DNA of 64,000 nucleotides from Stercorarius parasiticus (Eukaryota > Chordata > Aves > Charadriiformes > Stercorariidae), in NCBI GenBank assembly GCA_013396915.1, contig VWZL01002218.1:62001-126000 (forward strand), read 5' to 3'. The translations under genes and the position numbers were made by a program. Shown piece by piece: positions 49,923 to 60,839 of the stretch. Below the pieces are notes generated by a model. That model had not been told where the DNA came from, did no database searches, and saw only the letters and a program-made list of their open reading frames with translations. The stretch's first letter is position 1. Each line of letters starts with the position of its first letter.

Positions 49923-51591
49923 AATAACGGATTTGCTGACCTTGGTTGTTAAAGCAATACATACAAGCAAGAGCCTCTCTGCAAACTTTTCCTTGGCATA
50001 AGCTATAAACATAGGTCTTACCACTCTGGAAGCGGACTACTGTCTTAAAAACAGGACGTTAATTTCAGAGGGTTCAGTTAGTTAGAAGAGGCTTAGCTGC
50101 GAAGTAAAATTACTGAACAGAAAATTGGCTCTGTTTTACCTCAAACCAGGACAAATATTTAGGGTTCAAAGAGCAGGAAACACATTTTCTTGCCTTTTCC
50201 ACATTACCAGTCTCATTTGGGCAAAGAAAGACCCATGGTCTTTCTCATTCAGCCTAAAGGGAGCAGCATGAGGCACCTGCGGTGAGTGAGTGCACTGGCG
50301 CTGAAGCCGATGGCCTCCAATCATTCACCATCTTACACGGGATGTTCTTATCCACACAGGAATGATAAGGCCAAGATTTATCCCAAGAAGGACAGCTAGT
50401 CAAAACCAATAGATTTTCCCTAACTGATTGAGGAGGTGTGTAAATATTATTGTATTCAGACTTTCTTATAATGACAATTAAAAAGGCACCTGGTAAAGTG
50501 AATATAGGATTTCTCAGCCTTGTATTTTAGGATACCATTGATTTTTTCAAGAAAAATGGTGATTTATGGCAAAGATGCCCTCCATAAGCCTGTCAAAATG
50601 ATTCATCGGAAGTCTTGCTTCTAAAGCTCTGCAAACTTAGCAGCTCACCCTGGCAAACTGAACGCAGCAAGTTTTTTACACCTTTCTCCTTTCCCCAGGA
50701 ATCTCAGTGCGATTCTCTGCTATAATTATGCTGATCAGCAAAAACTTGAGAGGAAGAAAGTAACAGAGCAGGAAAGACCATCACCAGCTGTGCTAGTCCT
50801 TCTTTCCCTAGTCTCTGACATGGGGTAGGTTATGCCAGGCCCAGGCAGAATGAGTGCTACCTTTATGAGAAACATCTCCCAAAGAGCACAAGAATTTCAA
50901 AGACCCTTGAGCTCTGTGCTCTGCATCAGGGTGGGTCCACTTTAGCCTGAATTCATTCTGAGGTGTCAGTCCAATCAGAAATGCGAGAGATTTATGCTGC
51001 AGGCTTAAAATAGACCTCTTGATTGTCTCGGTTTCAATATAGTTATCTGATTTTCTCTTCCCCCTTCACGGTCCTCTTCCCCTTCTATAACTCACATAAA
51101 CGTGAGGCTCAGTTGCCTACAGCACACTCTGTTACGCAGCAAGGTTGCAACTCAGCACATCCAAGAGTCTCCTCTCCTGTTGCAATCTAGCCCGTATCCA
51201 TCCTGCCTAACCCTCAGGCACTTCACAAGGGTGCCGACTTATCGAGCTCCTCCTAACATCAGTGGAAGGATAGGCTAATCATTTTTAGAAGATGATTACG
51301 ATTTTAGGTGGAGGAATCATCTTCTGGAGGTGCCCTGTATTCTCCAGCAGCTGTGCAAGGCACCTAAAGGCAGATGAGCTGAATGACCACACAGGACATC
51401 ACAGTTTGCTCCCTCCTTTAAGAAAGCTACAGCGTAACACAAAGACTGCTGGCTGCTGTAGGTGGAAGGAGTTCTTGCCTCAGCAAAAGGGTGGGAGGGG
51501 AGAAGGAGGAGTGAGCACTTCACTTTGATGCTGACAGTGTTTCCCTCAGCAAAGTGGCAGGGGGAAGGCAGACAATGCAATCTGGAGGTTT

Positions 51592-51623
51592 GGTTTTTTT
51601 GTTGTTTTTTTTTTTTTTTTTTT
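51592..51623. repeat. T-rich homopolymer run
   Basis: Runs of T interrupted by single G bases, the longest about 19 T. Not clearly attached to a recognisable retroposon body. Confidence 0.85.
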
Positions 51624-54600
51624 ATAACTGGCTCTCCTACACTCCTCCAGTCTGCCACCTGCTCATATGTAGACCCAGCACACGAAGCACCCACTCCAGA
51701 GGATCCTGGCAACAGGACTAAAGGATATCTGCCGCTGAAGAGTAGGTGAGCCTCCCTTCCATAGGGAAGTTGGACAAATTCATGCTCAGAAGGGAACTGC
51801 AGCAGCCAGACCCTTTTTAGGCAGACCGGACTCCTTACTATGTCTTGGTGTGACTGATGGTGCTAAAAATTGTGTTTGTAAACTGGAATAGAAAGCCCAA
51901 CAGCAGGAAGACAAACACAAACTCATAATTAATTGAAACCTCACAATATTCTCCAATGTTCTGGTGCCAGTGTAACAAAGCATTAAGAGTGTGAATAAAC
52001 CCAATATATACAGTGGCTCTGGGCTGGTCTGTAACACACTTAAAATAAAACATATGCCGAAAGAGCTTGGCTGAATGAGGGCTAGACTGCTCTGTATTCG
52101 GCAGCATCCCACTGAGAGTGTCAAGTGGGCAAAACAATAATATTTTGATGTGGATAGAGAAAGGCAGAGGCAGAGAGGAAAAGAGAATCAACAAGAGAGA
52201 GAAAAAACACTAGCAGTTTTAGAGCTTGCAGAAATTTGAGGCTAAATTCAGAGTGTGCCCTTGAGATGATCTGCATTGGAGTCTCAATCTTTATATTTTG
52301 ACACTGTTAGAAAAACTGTAAAGCAGAGCATTATAAATGGTCATTTGGGCAGTTAAGGAAGCATTTTCAAGAATAGGCTGGTCTACTCTGCAAAGCTTCA
52401 TCATCAACACTGCCCAGTCCAGCATGGAGAGGTTGTGCAGGAACACTTAAGATCTATGCAACACATTAAACTGATGGAAATCATCCATGTGGAATCAAGG
52501 ACAGAACCTGTCCCCAGATGACCAGCATTTTCTCTCCATGTTGGCACTCTTCTTTAGCTCATCAGATCCTACAGCCAAACTAAATAAGTGATCCAAAGAA
52601 AAAGAACAGGACAGAACTCATTTCTTGCTTTCATGGGGATGTGGGGTGAGTGTCATGTATTGTTTCCTAACTACTTTCTTCTGGCTGATGCTCAGAGCAC
52701 TGCTGATGTGCTCCAGAGGAAGTTGTCTCCAGCCCTTCTTAACCAACAGAAGGAAGTAAAAAAAGAGAAGAGAGACAGAGAGAGGAAGATCCTAAAGGAG
52801 TACCTTAAAGAAAAAAGATGTGCTTTGGCATTGCAAAGTTTTAAGTTAACTGTTTGCAAGCTATCCACAACAAACCAGATGTCCCTTCTTTCATTCTGGG
52901 TGCTTTTTCAAGCTCATGTCCTATCTGAAAGGACTTGAAAATTCAGCAGCAATCCGACGCGATGCTTTTCCTTCTACGCAACATACTGCAAATTCCCAGG
53001 AAACAGAAAATAAACAGGAAAAGCACAAATATATGGACTTTCTAGTAGATTATACAATGCAAAATATTACAAAATCTTTTCCTGTTTATTTTATGTTGTG
53101 CATACCCACAGTTTTACTCAAAGCAAGCAGCGAATTAGCGAGTACTGTGATACTCACTAGGTGTCCTGTCATTCTCTTCAAAATTACTAAACAGAACGAA
53201 TGGTCATATACGCTTATAACCACGCATCCTATGCTGTGACCTGCACCTGTGGTTGAGATAGGACATGGAGCTTTGCAGCTCCAAACAAGTCAGCAGGATT
53301 AGTTACAGGGCACTGGAACTACTGGGGTTGTTACTGGGGAGCTGATTATGACACCCCAACATGAGAGAACAGCCTTCAGTATCTTGGGACACTGTGAACA
53401 GGGGAATGTCTTTTAGCCTCCAGCATGAATTTTTATATTTATTCCCTCTTCCTTCGCTGGGAGAGAGAAGTTAGTTCTCCCTGTCGCTCTTGCAGAAGAG
53501 AGAGAGAACATGTAAAAGAGAGTAGCGACTTCTCTTACTTTTCTCCTTCAGCAATACTGCCAATGACTAGAATACAAGAGGGTTTGTTTTCTAAGAGCAT
53601 GTCCTTTTTGGGCTATGGAGACCCATCATGAAATCAAGAAGAACAGACAGGTCATTATTCCCAGGAGCGTTTTTCTTTACCCAGAGAGACAATTCTTGAA
53701 TTTGGTGCTACCTAAGATGCTGTACAGTATTAAAACAAGCTATGACTGGTATACAACACTAAGTTGTTCTCTTTTTTTGGTTGAACCATCAAGGCATGAA
53801 AAGTTGACTAGTGCAAAATAAAAACTGGAGCAATCTGTAGAATAATGAAGAAAATTTTGCATTTCGGTTTTGCAGTGTTGCTAATAAAAGCAAACCACCA
53901 GATTCACAAAACAGAGCTTTCCTGCTCCTTCCTATCTTGCAGCCCAGTGACATGGATATCCATTTGGGACATGGGAGATTCATGGTCAGATTCCCTTCCT
54001 GTTGGAATCAGACCAGAGACTGGGCCTTGGGTGTCCCCCTGAGCATCAGCTTGTCCCCACATCATCATACACAACAGCCACTCAGCAGCTCGTGAAATAT
54101 GTCAAATGGCCTCAACACAAAAGACAGTGATACTCAATAGTCGGATATCCTATGTTCCTGGAAAAGGTCACTCTCCCTTGCTCTGACTCACAAAAAGGAC
54201 TTAAACCAGGGTTCACTAACTACCCATTGCCTCCAGCAGTCCATTACAGAAGAGAAGAGTACCGTCTCCAGAGATAAAGAATGGCACCTGAAACACCCAC
54301 CTAAATCTAAGCCAAGTCTCAAAACAACACTTTAAAATGTTCAACAGATTTCAGATTTCAAAATTTATCTTTATTACTGTTTCTCTTTTGGTGGGACTAG
54401 CTCAAAACCGGCACGTGGCTTATCATACTCAAACTGTAGTTTGACAAGAAGCCATTTGTCATGGGATGCAATACCAGAGGCAAATCTCAAGGCTTTCCTG
54501 AATATAAAATTTCAATATACTATCACTGAGAAAGTCTCAAAAGAACCCTGCCAACCAGCATTTTGTGCTGCAGTGCTCTCTTAGCCATAACTACCATGAT

Positions 54601-55384
54601 TTCCTCTTTCATGCTTTTTAAAATATCCTACATCATTATACAATACCATCCTTTTTCAAGGGACCAAATTTCTGGCTGAGTCCCCAAGTTAGCTAGCTGC
54701 CCTTGGAGAACTGAAACCTGTGAATGTAAATCACTAGACACAGGAGCTTGGGTCTAATTTAGATGGCATGAAAGTATACTCTGTCTTTAAGAGCAAAGAG
54801 ATATACTGGCCTCGTGAAATAAAAGAATGAGCAGAAAACTTCATTAATTTTAAGCACCATCTCATACAGGTGAGAAAATCAAGAAAAGCTTGACAAATAC
54901 AGAAAACCTTAAAGCTTTTATGGACAGAATGCTCTCCTTTTAAAGTCAACAGTTACTTCCATTTGTTTAGAAACTTTGGGAAGACCAGCACAATATAGCC
55001 AACTCCTGAAAGGGTTATTATCAAGAAAAGGAAGAAATGTAGGGCATTATTCATTAAAAGACATTTCTATGTCTCAGGGTGACCTGAGCCAACCACTGGA
55101 CAACTTCGACTCTTTATGTAAGGGCAATCAAACACTGCCTAACTGAACAAAGAATTATCATGTTAAAACAGGGCATGGGTTTGTAAGAAGAAAAACTTTT
55201 CTTCCTACATAATAGCTTTTTCTCCATTCACATAGACAGTTTGCAGGGGATCCTATTCATTGACCTGCATCCTCTCAGTCAGTCCTTTCCTCATCCTTAT
55301 CAGGAAGATAATAGAGAACAAGCTCCATCTATCTGTGTCTATCTAAAAAAGACATAGCTAATATATAGTAAATAACCTAAATCA

Positions 55385-55545
55385 ATGATAGGTGCTATAT
55401 ACATGTGAGCATATATGCCTGCATATAAGTATATATGGGGAGAGAGAGCTCCTGTCCTTGATTTATAGATACATAAATCCATACACACACATATATACAT
55501 TGTATATGTATACACACACATACATAAATATATATGTATTTATAA
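55385..55545. repeat. AT/CA-rich simple sequence
   Basis: Interrupted 'acatatat' and 'acacacaca' motifs over about 160 bp, including 'tacacacacatacataaat'. Degenerate microsatellite in the NR4A3 last intron. Confidence 0.75.
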
Positions 55546-57051
55546 CACACCTATGTAAGTATGCGTGAACACACATCTGTGGATGTTTACATACAGGAGT
55601 CAAAAATAAATTGGGAATGTTTTTTCTCGCTTCAACATATCACACTTCTTGAAAATTTTTCATACAGGACAAAGCAACTCCAATGAGTTATTCTGGACTT
55701 AAGAGTTTTACCAAAGAAACTAGAATCTGGACCTTAATGAACCCTTTCTCATTGCAGAAAAAAAATGAACAGAAATTAACTAAAAACTTAAAATACTTTC
55801 CTTAAGGAGCAAAGAGTTAATACCAGGACATGTATACACTAACCCTTCACCCAAATGCAGGAAAGAAGCAAGAAGTAAATGCTGAAGCCAAAATCTTGGC
55901 CCCACAAATGGCAGCGGGAATTGGCCGATTTACAGTTTCCGTATTTGCCACTGAGCGTTTTATCTCAGTGTTTCCCAAGCATCATCTCAGCCTAGGTAAA
56001 ATGAAGACTACAGCTGATACTGTTGAGACCACCACCTGCAAATGGATGGATGCCTGAAAGCCAGGAGAAAATCAATATCCATCCCAGCGGAGCTTATAGC
56101 ATCCTTGGGAAGATCCAGCTCAGGGCGCTCTGAAGCCCTGTCTCACGCTGATGACACAGTTGTACCTTTATACTACCAGCTTTTCTGAAATGAGCGTGAG
56201 GCTCTCTGTAGAGATGACCGCTGCTCTGACTTCTGCCCCACAGCTGTCAGACACCCTTACTCTCAACCCTTCCTGCTCCCGTCAACCATGTGTCTTAAAC
56301 TGCAAGAAGCCCAAGGCATGCAGTGTGTACATCAAGGGGCTTTGTTGTTTCAGGAATGAGAAAATTACACTTTATAAGGTTATGCTGCCCCATTCTGTGC
56401 TTACTAGCCAGATTTGGCAGATTCTGACATTAGTTTCCTGCTGTTCGCCCCAGCAGGCAGGAGGGGTGATATGGTCAACGTGCACAACCAAAACCTTTTG
56501 TACAACTGCAGAAGACTTTTTTCATACTATTCTCCATTTTTCTCTCTCAAAAAAGCAGTACATGAAATACCTACAGTAGCTTGGCTACCAAAAGCAGGCT
56601 GCCTGCCCTCCTGAAGCGCTCTTTGTGGTCTAGCTACCTCGGTGAGAGGTGAGCTATACCAGCTGTAGTGCTTCTAGCTCTCGAGCTACCCTGATATTAG
56701 TATTCCTACACAGAAGGCCCGGCTCGGGTCATTTCATTAGGCTTTTCTGGGAATTCAGCAAGTATTTTGAATGTTTTTGTAGGGGCTACACAATTTGCTT
56801 GGAAGCAGTTTGCTTTTTAGAGACTATTCCAAGAAAACAATGAAACCACGAAGAAACAGAAAGTTAGATTACATTTTAACAGCAGTATCTGATGACCTAA
56901 TGTTAGTCCACAATTTCGGTACAGTCATTACAATGCTTAAAAATCATACTCGCTTTACTCTGAATATAGCTAAGCTAACTGAAATTGCTTGACCCTACTT
57001 TAAAGCAAAGCACTAGAGTCTGAAGCTTTCTATTAACAAAGGAGCACTTAC

Positions 57052-57230
57052 CTGTAATCATAGTTAGAGCTGATAAACTTGCTAAGGCTGGGATATCAAG
57101 GTTAAGGCTCTTTAAGTTTAAGGAAAAGTCTTTAATAGAGTCGAGCCACTCCCCAAATCCACGAAGGCACTGAAATCTATGAAGCACGAGTCCATTGCAG
57201 AATACAAACTTATCCTCAGCAGTATCAGAC
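57052..57230 (-). CDS. NR4A3: NR4A3 (NOR-1), internal ligand-binding-domain exon (179 bp)
   Basis: On the minus strand the acceptor 'tttttatttgag' precedes 57230 and the donor 'gtaagtgc' follows 57052. At 179 bp it has exactly the length I remember for the matching exon in NR4A genes. The frame starts by completing AG-G (Arg) from the previous exon and reads SDTAEDKFVFCNGLVLHRFQ, then CLRGFGEWLDSIKDFSLNLK and SLNLDIPALASLSALTMIT, ending one base into the next codon. These are the central helices of the ligand-binding domain, which in NR4A receptors has no usable ligand pocket and works constitutively. Single differences from mammals as I recall them (for example HRFQ for HRLQ) are conservative. 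No damage is seen. Confidence 0.97.
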
Positions 57231-58439
57231 CTCAAATAAAAATAATTGAAAAAATTAGAAATGCATTTCCTACTTTGCAGCAAAATGCATAACCAGTATT
57301 GAAGTGTCTGTCATTTAAAATCCAAGGCATATTATCCTGAGACATATGTGGGCATTCACGTTTGACAATATGCTTCTCCCTTGGGGCCAAAGTACAACAA
57401 ACAAGCTTCTATGATTGCTTACTTGGTAGAGTTATAAGCCTGAGGTTAGCTGTAGCATGTGGTGTAGACTGTCTAATTAGTTAAGATTTTGGTCCTGCCC
57501 AAAGGCATAAACAGAGAAGACATTTTACATTAAATACTGTATGTTTGAACCAAAGGAATACTGAGTGAGTGCAGTTTGAAATACAAAACTAATAAAAACG
57601 GAAGAAGAGATCCTGCAACTCTCAGCATTTACTTAGTTCATCTGCATTTTTCAGCTTGTAAAAACTGATAAGGAAAAAACAATGGAAAATACACACAATA
57701 ATGCACCACAATACACATAACATCATAAACTCTCTTATATGAAAACTTGTGTGTAAAAGAGATATTACAGCCAAGCTCTCCTCTCCTTCCCCTCCCCATT
57801 GCCAATATCCCTCTTAAGAAAACACGTGCAAAGGTAATTTTCAACCTAAAGAAAGAAGGGCATAATTCAAATCACCAGGCTGGAATTTTCCCAGTCCCTG
57901 AAAGTATTTTTGGTAAAGTGTCTTAACTAGTGCTAGACTAGCAAACAGCATCTCGCTCTATCAAATTAATTGGCATTAAAAATGAAAAACAATCTGAACA
58001 AGATTTTCAATCTTCTTCCTCCTTTTCAAAAACAGATGACAAAGATGCACCTGCGCAAAAGAAGGGGGGGAAGGAAAAAGCTTTCATGTAGTTTCGTATA
58101 GTGCTTTTCTATAGTTTATGCTGATGAGTATGAAGCAAACTTGCTCAATTAGTACCTGAGGATCAGTTTTGATCACTGTGGAAGAAGAGGATGGGGTATG
58201 TCAAATAAAAAGCAGCACGTTAGCGAGATCTATGCTCTCTTTTTAAATCAATTTCTTGGGGTTTTTTTCAGCGTAAAACAAATTAAACACCATATCCTGT
58301 GGATTCAGACATTACTGATGTTTTCTGGGTTTTTGGTACAATTGACAATGTTCAAAGACAGCACTGTATTTATTCCTTAAAAATATTTAGATGGATGATT
58401 TTCCACATCAGCTTAAGAGGAAGTGAAATAAATAGTTAC
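57231..58439 (-). other. NR4A3: NR4A3 intron between ligand-binding-domain exons
   Basis: A 1,209-bp intron from donor 'catcag|gtaact' to acceptor 'tatttgag|gtctg'. AT-rich; the open frame at 57638-57844 is incidental. No repeats of note. Confidence 0.9.
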
Positions 58440-58639
58440 CTGATGGAGAGTCTTAGTACAAACAGCTCCAAAAAAGCTGATTCTATGAGTAATGTCTGAT
58501 CTTCTTTTGGGAGGTCAGTAAATCCTGGGATTTTTTCTGCCCAGCCTCTGGTTATGTCAATGGAGGCAGTCAGAAGATTATAGAACTGTTGTACATGTTC
58601 TGCATCTGTGCCTGCAGCAGCCTGATCAGTGGAACAGTA
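58440..58639 (-). CDS. NR4A3: NR4A3 (NOR-1), first visible exon: start of ligand-binding domain (200 bp)
   Basis: On the minus strand the acceptor 'gctttcattttag' precedes 58639 and the donor 'gtaact' follows 58440. The frame opens directly with [23 protein letters not shown], then [20 protein letters not shown] and [19 protein letters not shown], closing at ATC AG. This contains the first helices of the domain and the nuclear-receptor signature region. From memory, [20 protein letters not shown] identifies NR4A3. The exon should follow the hinge; the exons coding for the two zinc fingers and the N-terminal activation domain should be further along the minus strand (higher coordinates) and were not found before 64000. 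No damage is seen. Confidence 0.97.
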
Positions 58640-59350
58640 CTAAAATGAAAGCCACAGAAAGCAACGTTATATGCATTTAAGGGCATATGTTTTGTGAAAC
58701 ATATGACATTACCTGCCCGACAATATTTCCTTCTGTGGCAAAGCTGGTATCACTATCAAAGGCATAAATAAGTAGGTCTACATTTTTCTACATTTATCTA
58801 CCTATTTGGCTACCTACAGGTGTTTTACTGTTCAGAGATATAGTGCAAAAATATTTCCACACGTCTAGAAATTATTTTAAATTTATAAATAAAACATAAT
58901 ACTTATCACAGTTTACAAGTACCTATATGCTATTAGTAAACAGAAACAGAAACCTGGTGAGTAGGATAATTTCCATCATTCTAGAAGAGGAATACTATTT
59001 AACTTACTACAATTAAACACTTTTCCCATTGATAAATTTGTCTCAGTATGTCCAAAATGCAGATTTCTCCCAAAACCTCTCAAATTGCATTTTATCTGAC
59101 AGTGATAGAGACACGTAAGATAAATCATGTTTTATCTGACACATGCAGCATTGCTTCATTTGAATACAGAATTGGTTCAAAGTAAACCAGCTGCCCCGTA
59201 TCACCTCTTATCCTTCAAATAGAGGCATTTAAGGTTCAGGAGAACCTATTATCCTGCTGATGCGGCCATAACTCTTCCCAGACAACCATCCCAACAGGCT
59301 CAGCTTGCTCAGCTTCCTCACCAGTGGATCCCTGTCACTCCCCTGACACT

Positions 59351-59351
<1 letters not shown>

Positions 59352-59406
<55 letters not shown>
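59352..59406. repeat. (CT)n/(GA)n microsatellite
   Basis: About 27 CT units with a single 'cg' interruption near 59385. On the NR4A3 transcript strand it is a (GA)n run. An open frame rich in Arg-Glu over it is a product of the repeat. Confidence 0.97.
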
Positions 59407-60827
59407 AGCAGAAAATACAACAGGAGCTTTCATGGCTTAGTCTGATTCCGTGCTTGGAAAGTGCTACTGGTTTTCTGAGCAGGAACTGAATGATTTGGGT
59501 TTTATTGTAACAACACCCTCGTCATCAGACATCCGGTGGGTTATTTCTGGGAGAGACTTCATACCCACTTTCTCTCTGGGACTCAGCCAAGGAAAGGTTG
59601 GGGTGGTCTCCATGGCTGAAAGAAGTGAGCACGCCCTTTGGAAGCAACTTTCCATGTGCAGTTAGGGATTGAGTCCATCAGCCTAAAGGCCTCCCTAGCA
59701 ACTCCCCAAGCCGGAGTGGAAGCAGGAAGACCCACATCTCTTTCCTGATTGGTAACAGTGGGCTGGCAGCCTAGGAAGACCTTTTTGCAGGCGTGCCACT
59801 TGGACTGCAGATATCACCCGAGTTGCTAACTGCCACCCAAAAGTCACCTCTGTGCAGAAAAGAGAGAGGGGACCAGCAAACAGAACTTCTCAGGTAGGTG
59901 TCCTGTTCTCTGCCTGTCCTAGTTGGAGCTGGTTGCTGTTGGTAGGTAAGGGATGAAGGACACAGTGTCAGAGTCACTGATTGATTGATTGAAGAACCAT
60001 AGCAATCCTAGAGACCTCTGGCCATATCTGGGGTACCGGTGCTAGCCCTGAATGACTCTGGTTCTGCTTACCCAGCACTAACTGTACGAGTTTCTCATGG
60101 TAAGCTGCAGCTCACATCCCTAGTCGGCTTGTGAAACACACGCGATCCCTGTTATAAAGTTCATGTGGAGACAAATTCTGCCCCAGCTACTCCAAAGGAT
60201 CCTGTGACAGTGAAGCAGGAAGAGGCCAAAATACAGAGAGGATGGGGAGCAGCAGTAGAAAAACCTGTTTGCTGCATGATGTACGTGTTCAGTCCCGCAT
60301 CTGAACGGAGCAGTTGAGGATGCTCAAGTAGCCTGAACTAACTGCTCCTGGCACTGGACTGCAGCAAGACACGCCGGGGTGGTTAGTGGGTAGTAAAAGA
60401 TCATGAAAAGATCTCTTTTTCAGAGACCTTGCAAGTTCTGGACCCTCTTAAAATGAAGCTGTGGAGCAAGCCAAGACAGCGTGTGTCTTGGGGCTGCGCA
60501 GGGGCTGACCTATGACTCCTTTCTACACTGGGAAACCGAACAGGTTGATGGAAACTCCTGCCTCACCCTAGGTACGGTTAAGGCAAGACACATTCTTGAT
60601 CCTTTGAGCAGCGAAGAGGAAGGAAAAAAGGAAAAGAAAAAAGATACTACTCTAAGTTCATTCTAAATATAACTCATCACAAGTCAGCATAATTATGCCA
60701 GGTACTAATTTGTTCCCAATATTTATAAAATATTCCTCCAGCAAAAGTAAGGCAAAGTTTTAACATTTTCTAATGAAGCTGAATGCTGCATTATGTCACA
60801 TAACTCGGAGTGCTACAGTACGGTATC

Positions 60828-60839
60828 CCCCACGTGGGG
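60828..60839. promoter_or_regulatory. Palindromic E-box
   Basis: Perfect 12-bp palindrome 'ccccacgtgggg' with a CACGTG core, the binding core of MYC/USF/CLOCK-type bHLH factors. It lies in an NR4A3 intron. Sequence alone does not show that it is used. Confidence 0.35.

Larger units (their letters stand above)
46621..57051 (-). other. NR4A3: NR4A3 last intron, about 10.4 kb
   Basis: Bounded by donor 'attacag|gtaagt' (exon end 57052) and acceptor 'tttgcag|aacgac' (exon start 46620), with the reading frame joining as ATT ACA G-AA CGA. It contains a solo LTR (49380-49922), a T-run (51592-51623), AT/CA-rich simple sequence (55385-55545) and otherwise unique DNA. No additional exon is needed to connect the protein. 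Confidence 0.85.

Noticed and set aside
52588..52938. Plus-strand frame of 116 residues with a Lys/Arg/Glu-rich stretch that looks like a coiled coil
   Set aside because: The charged part is encoded by purine-rich simple sequence; it lies antisense in an NR4A3 intron with no supporting features.
59229..59420. Minus-strand frame with an Arg-Glu repeat
   Set aside because: It is a translation of the (GA)n microsatellite.
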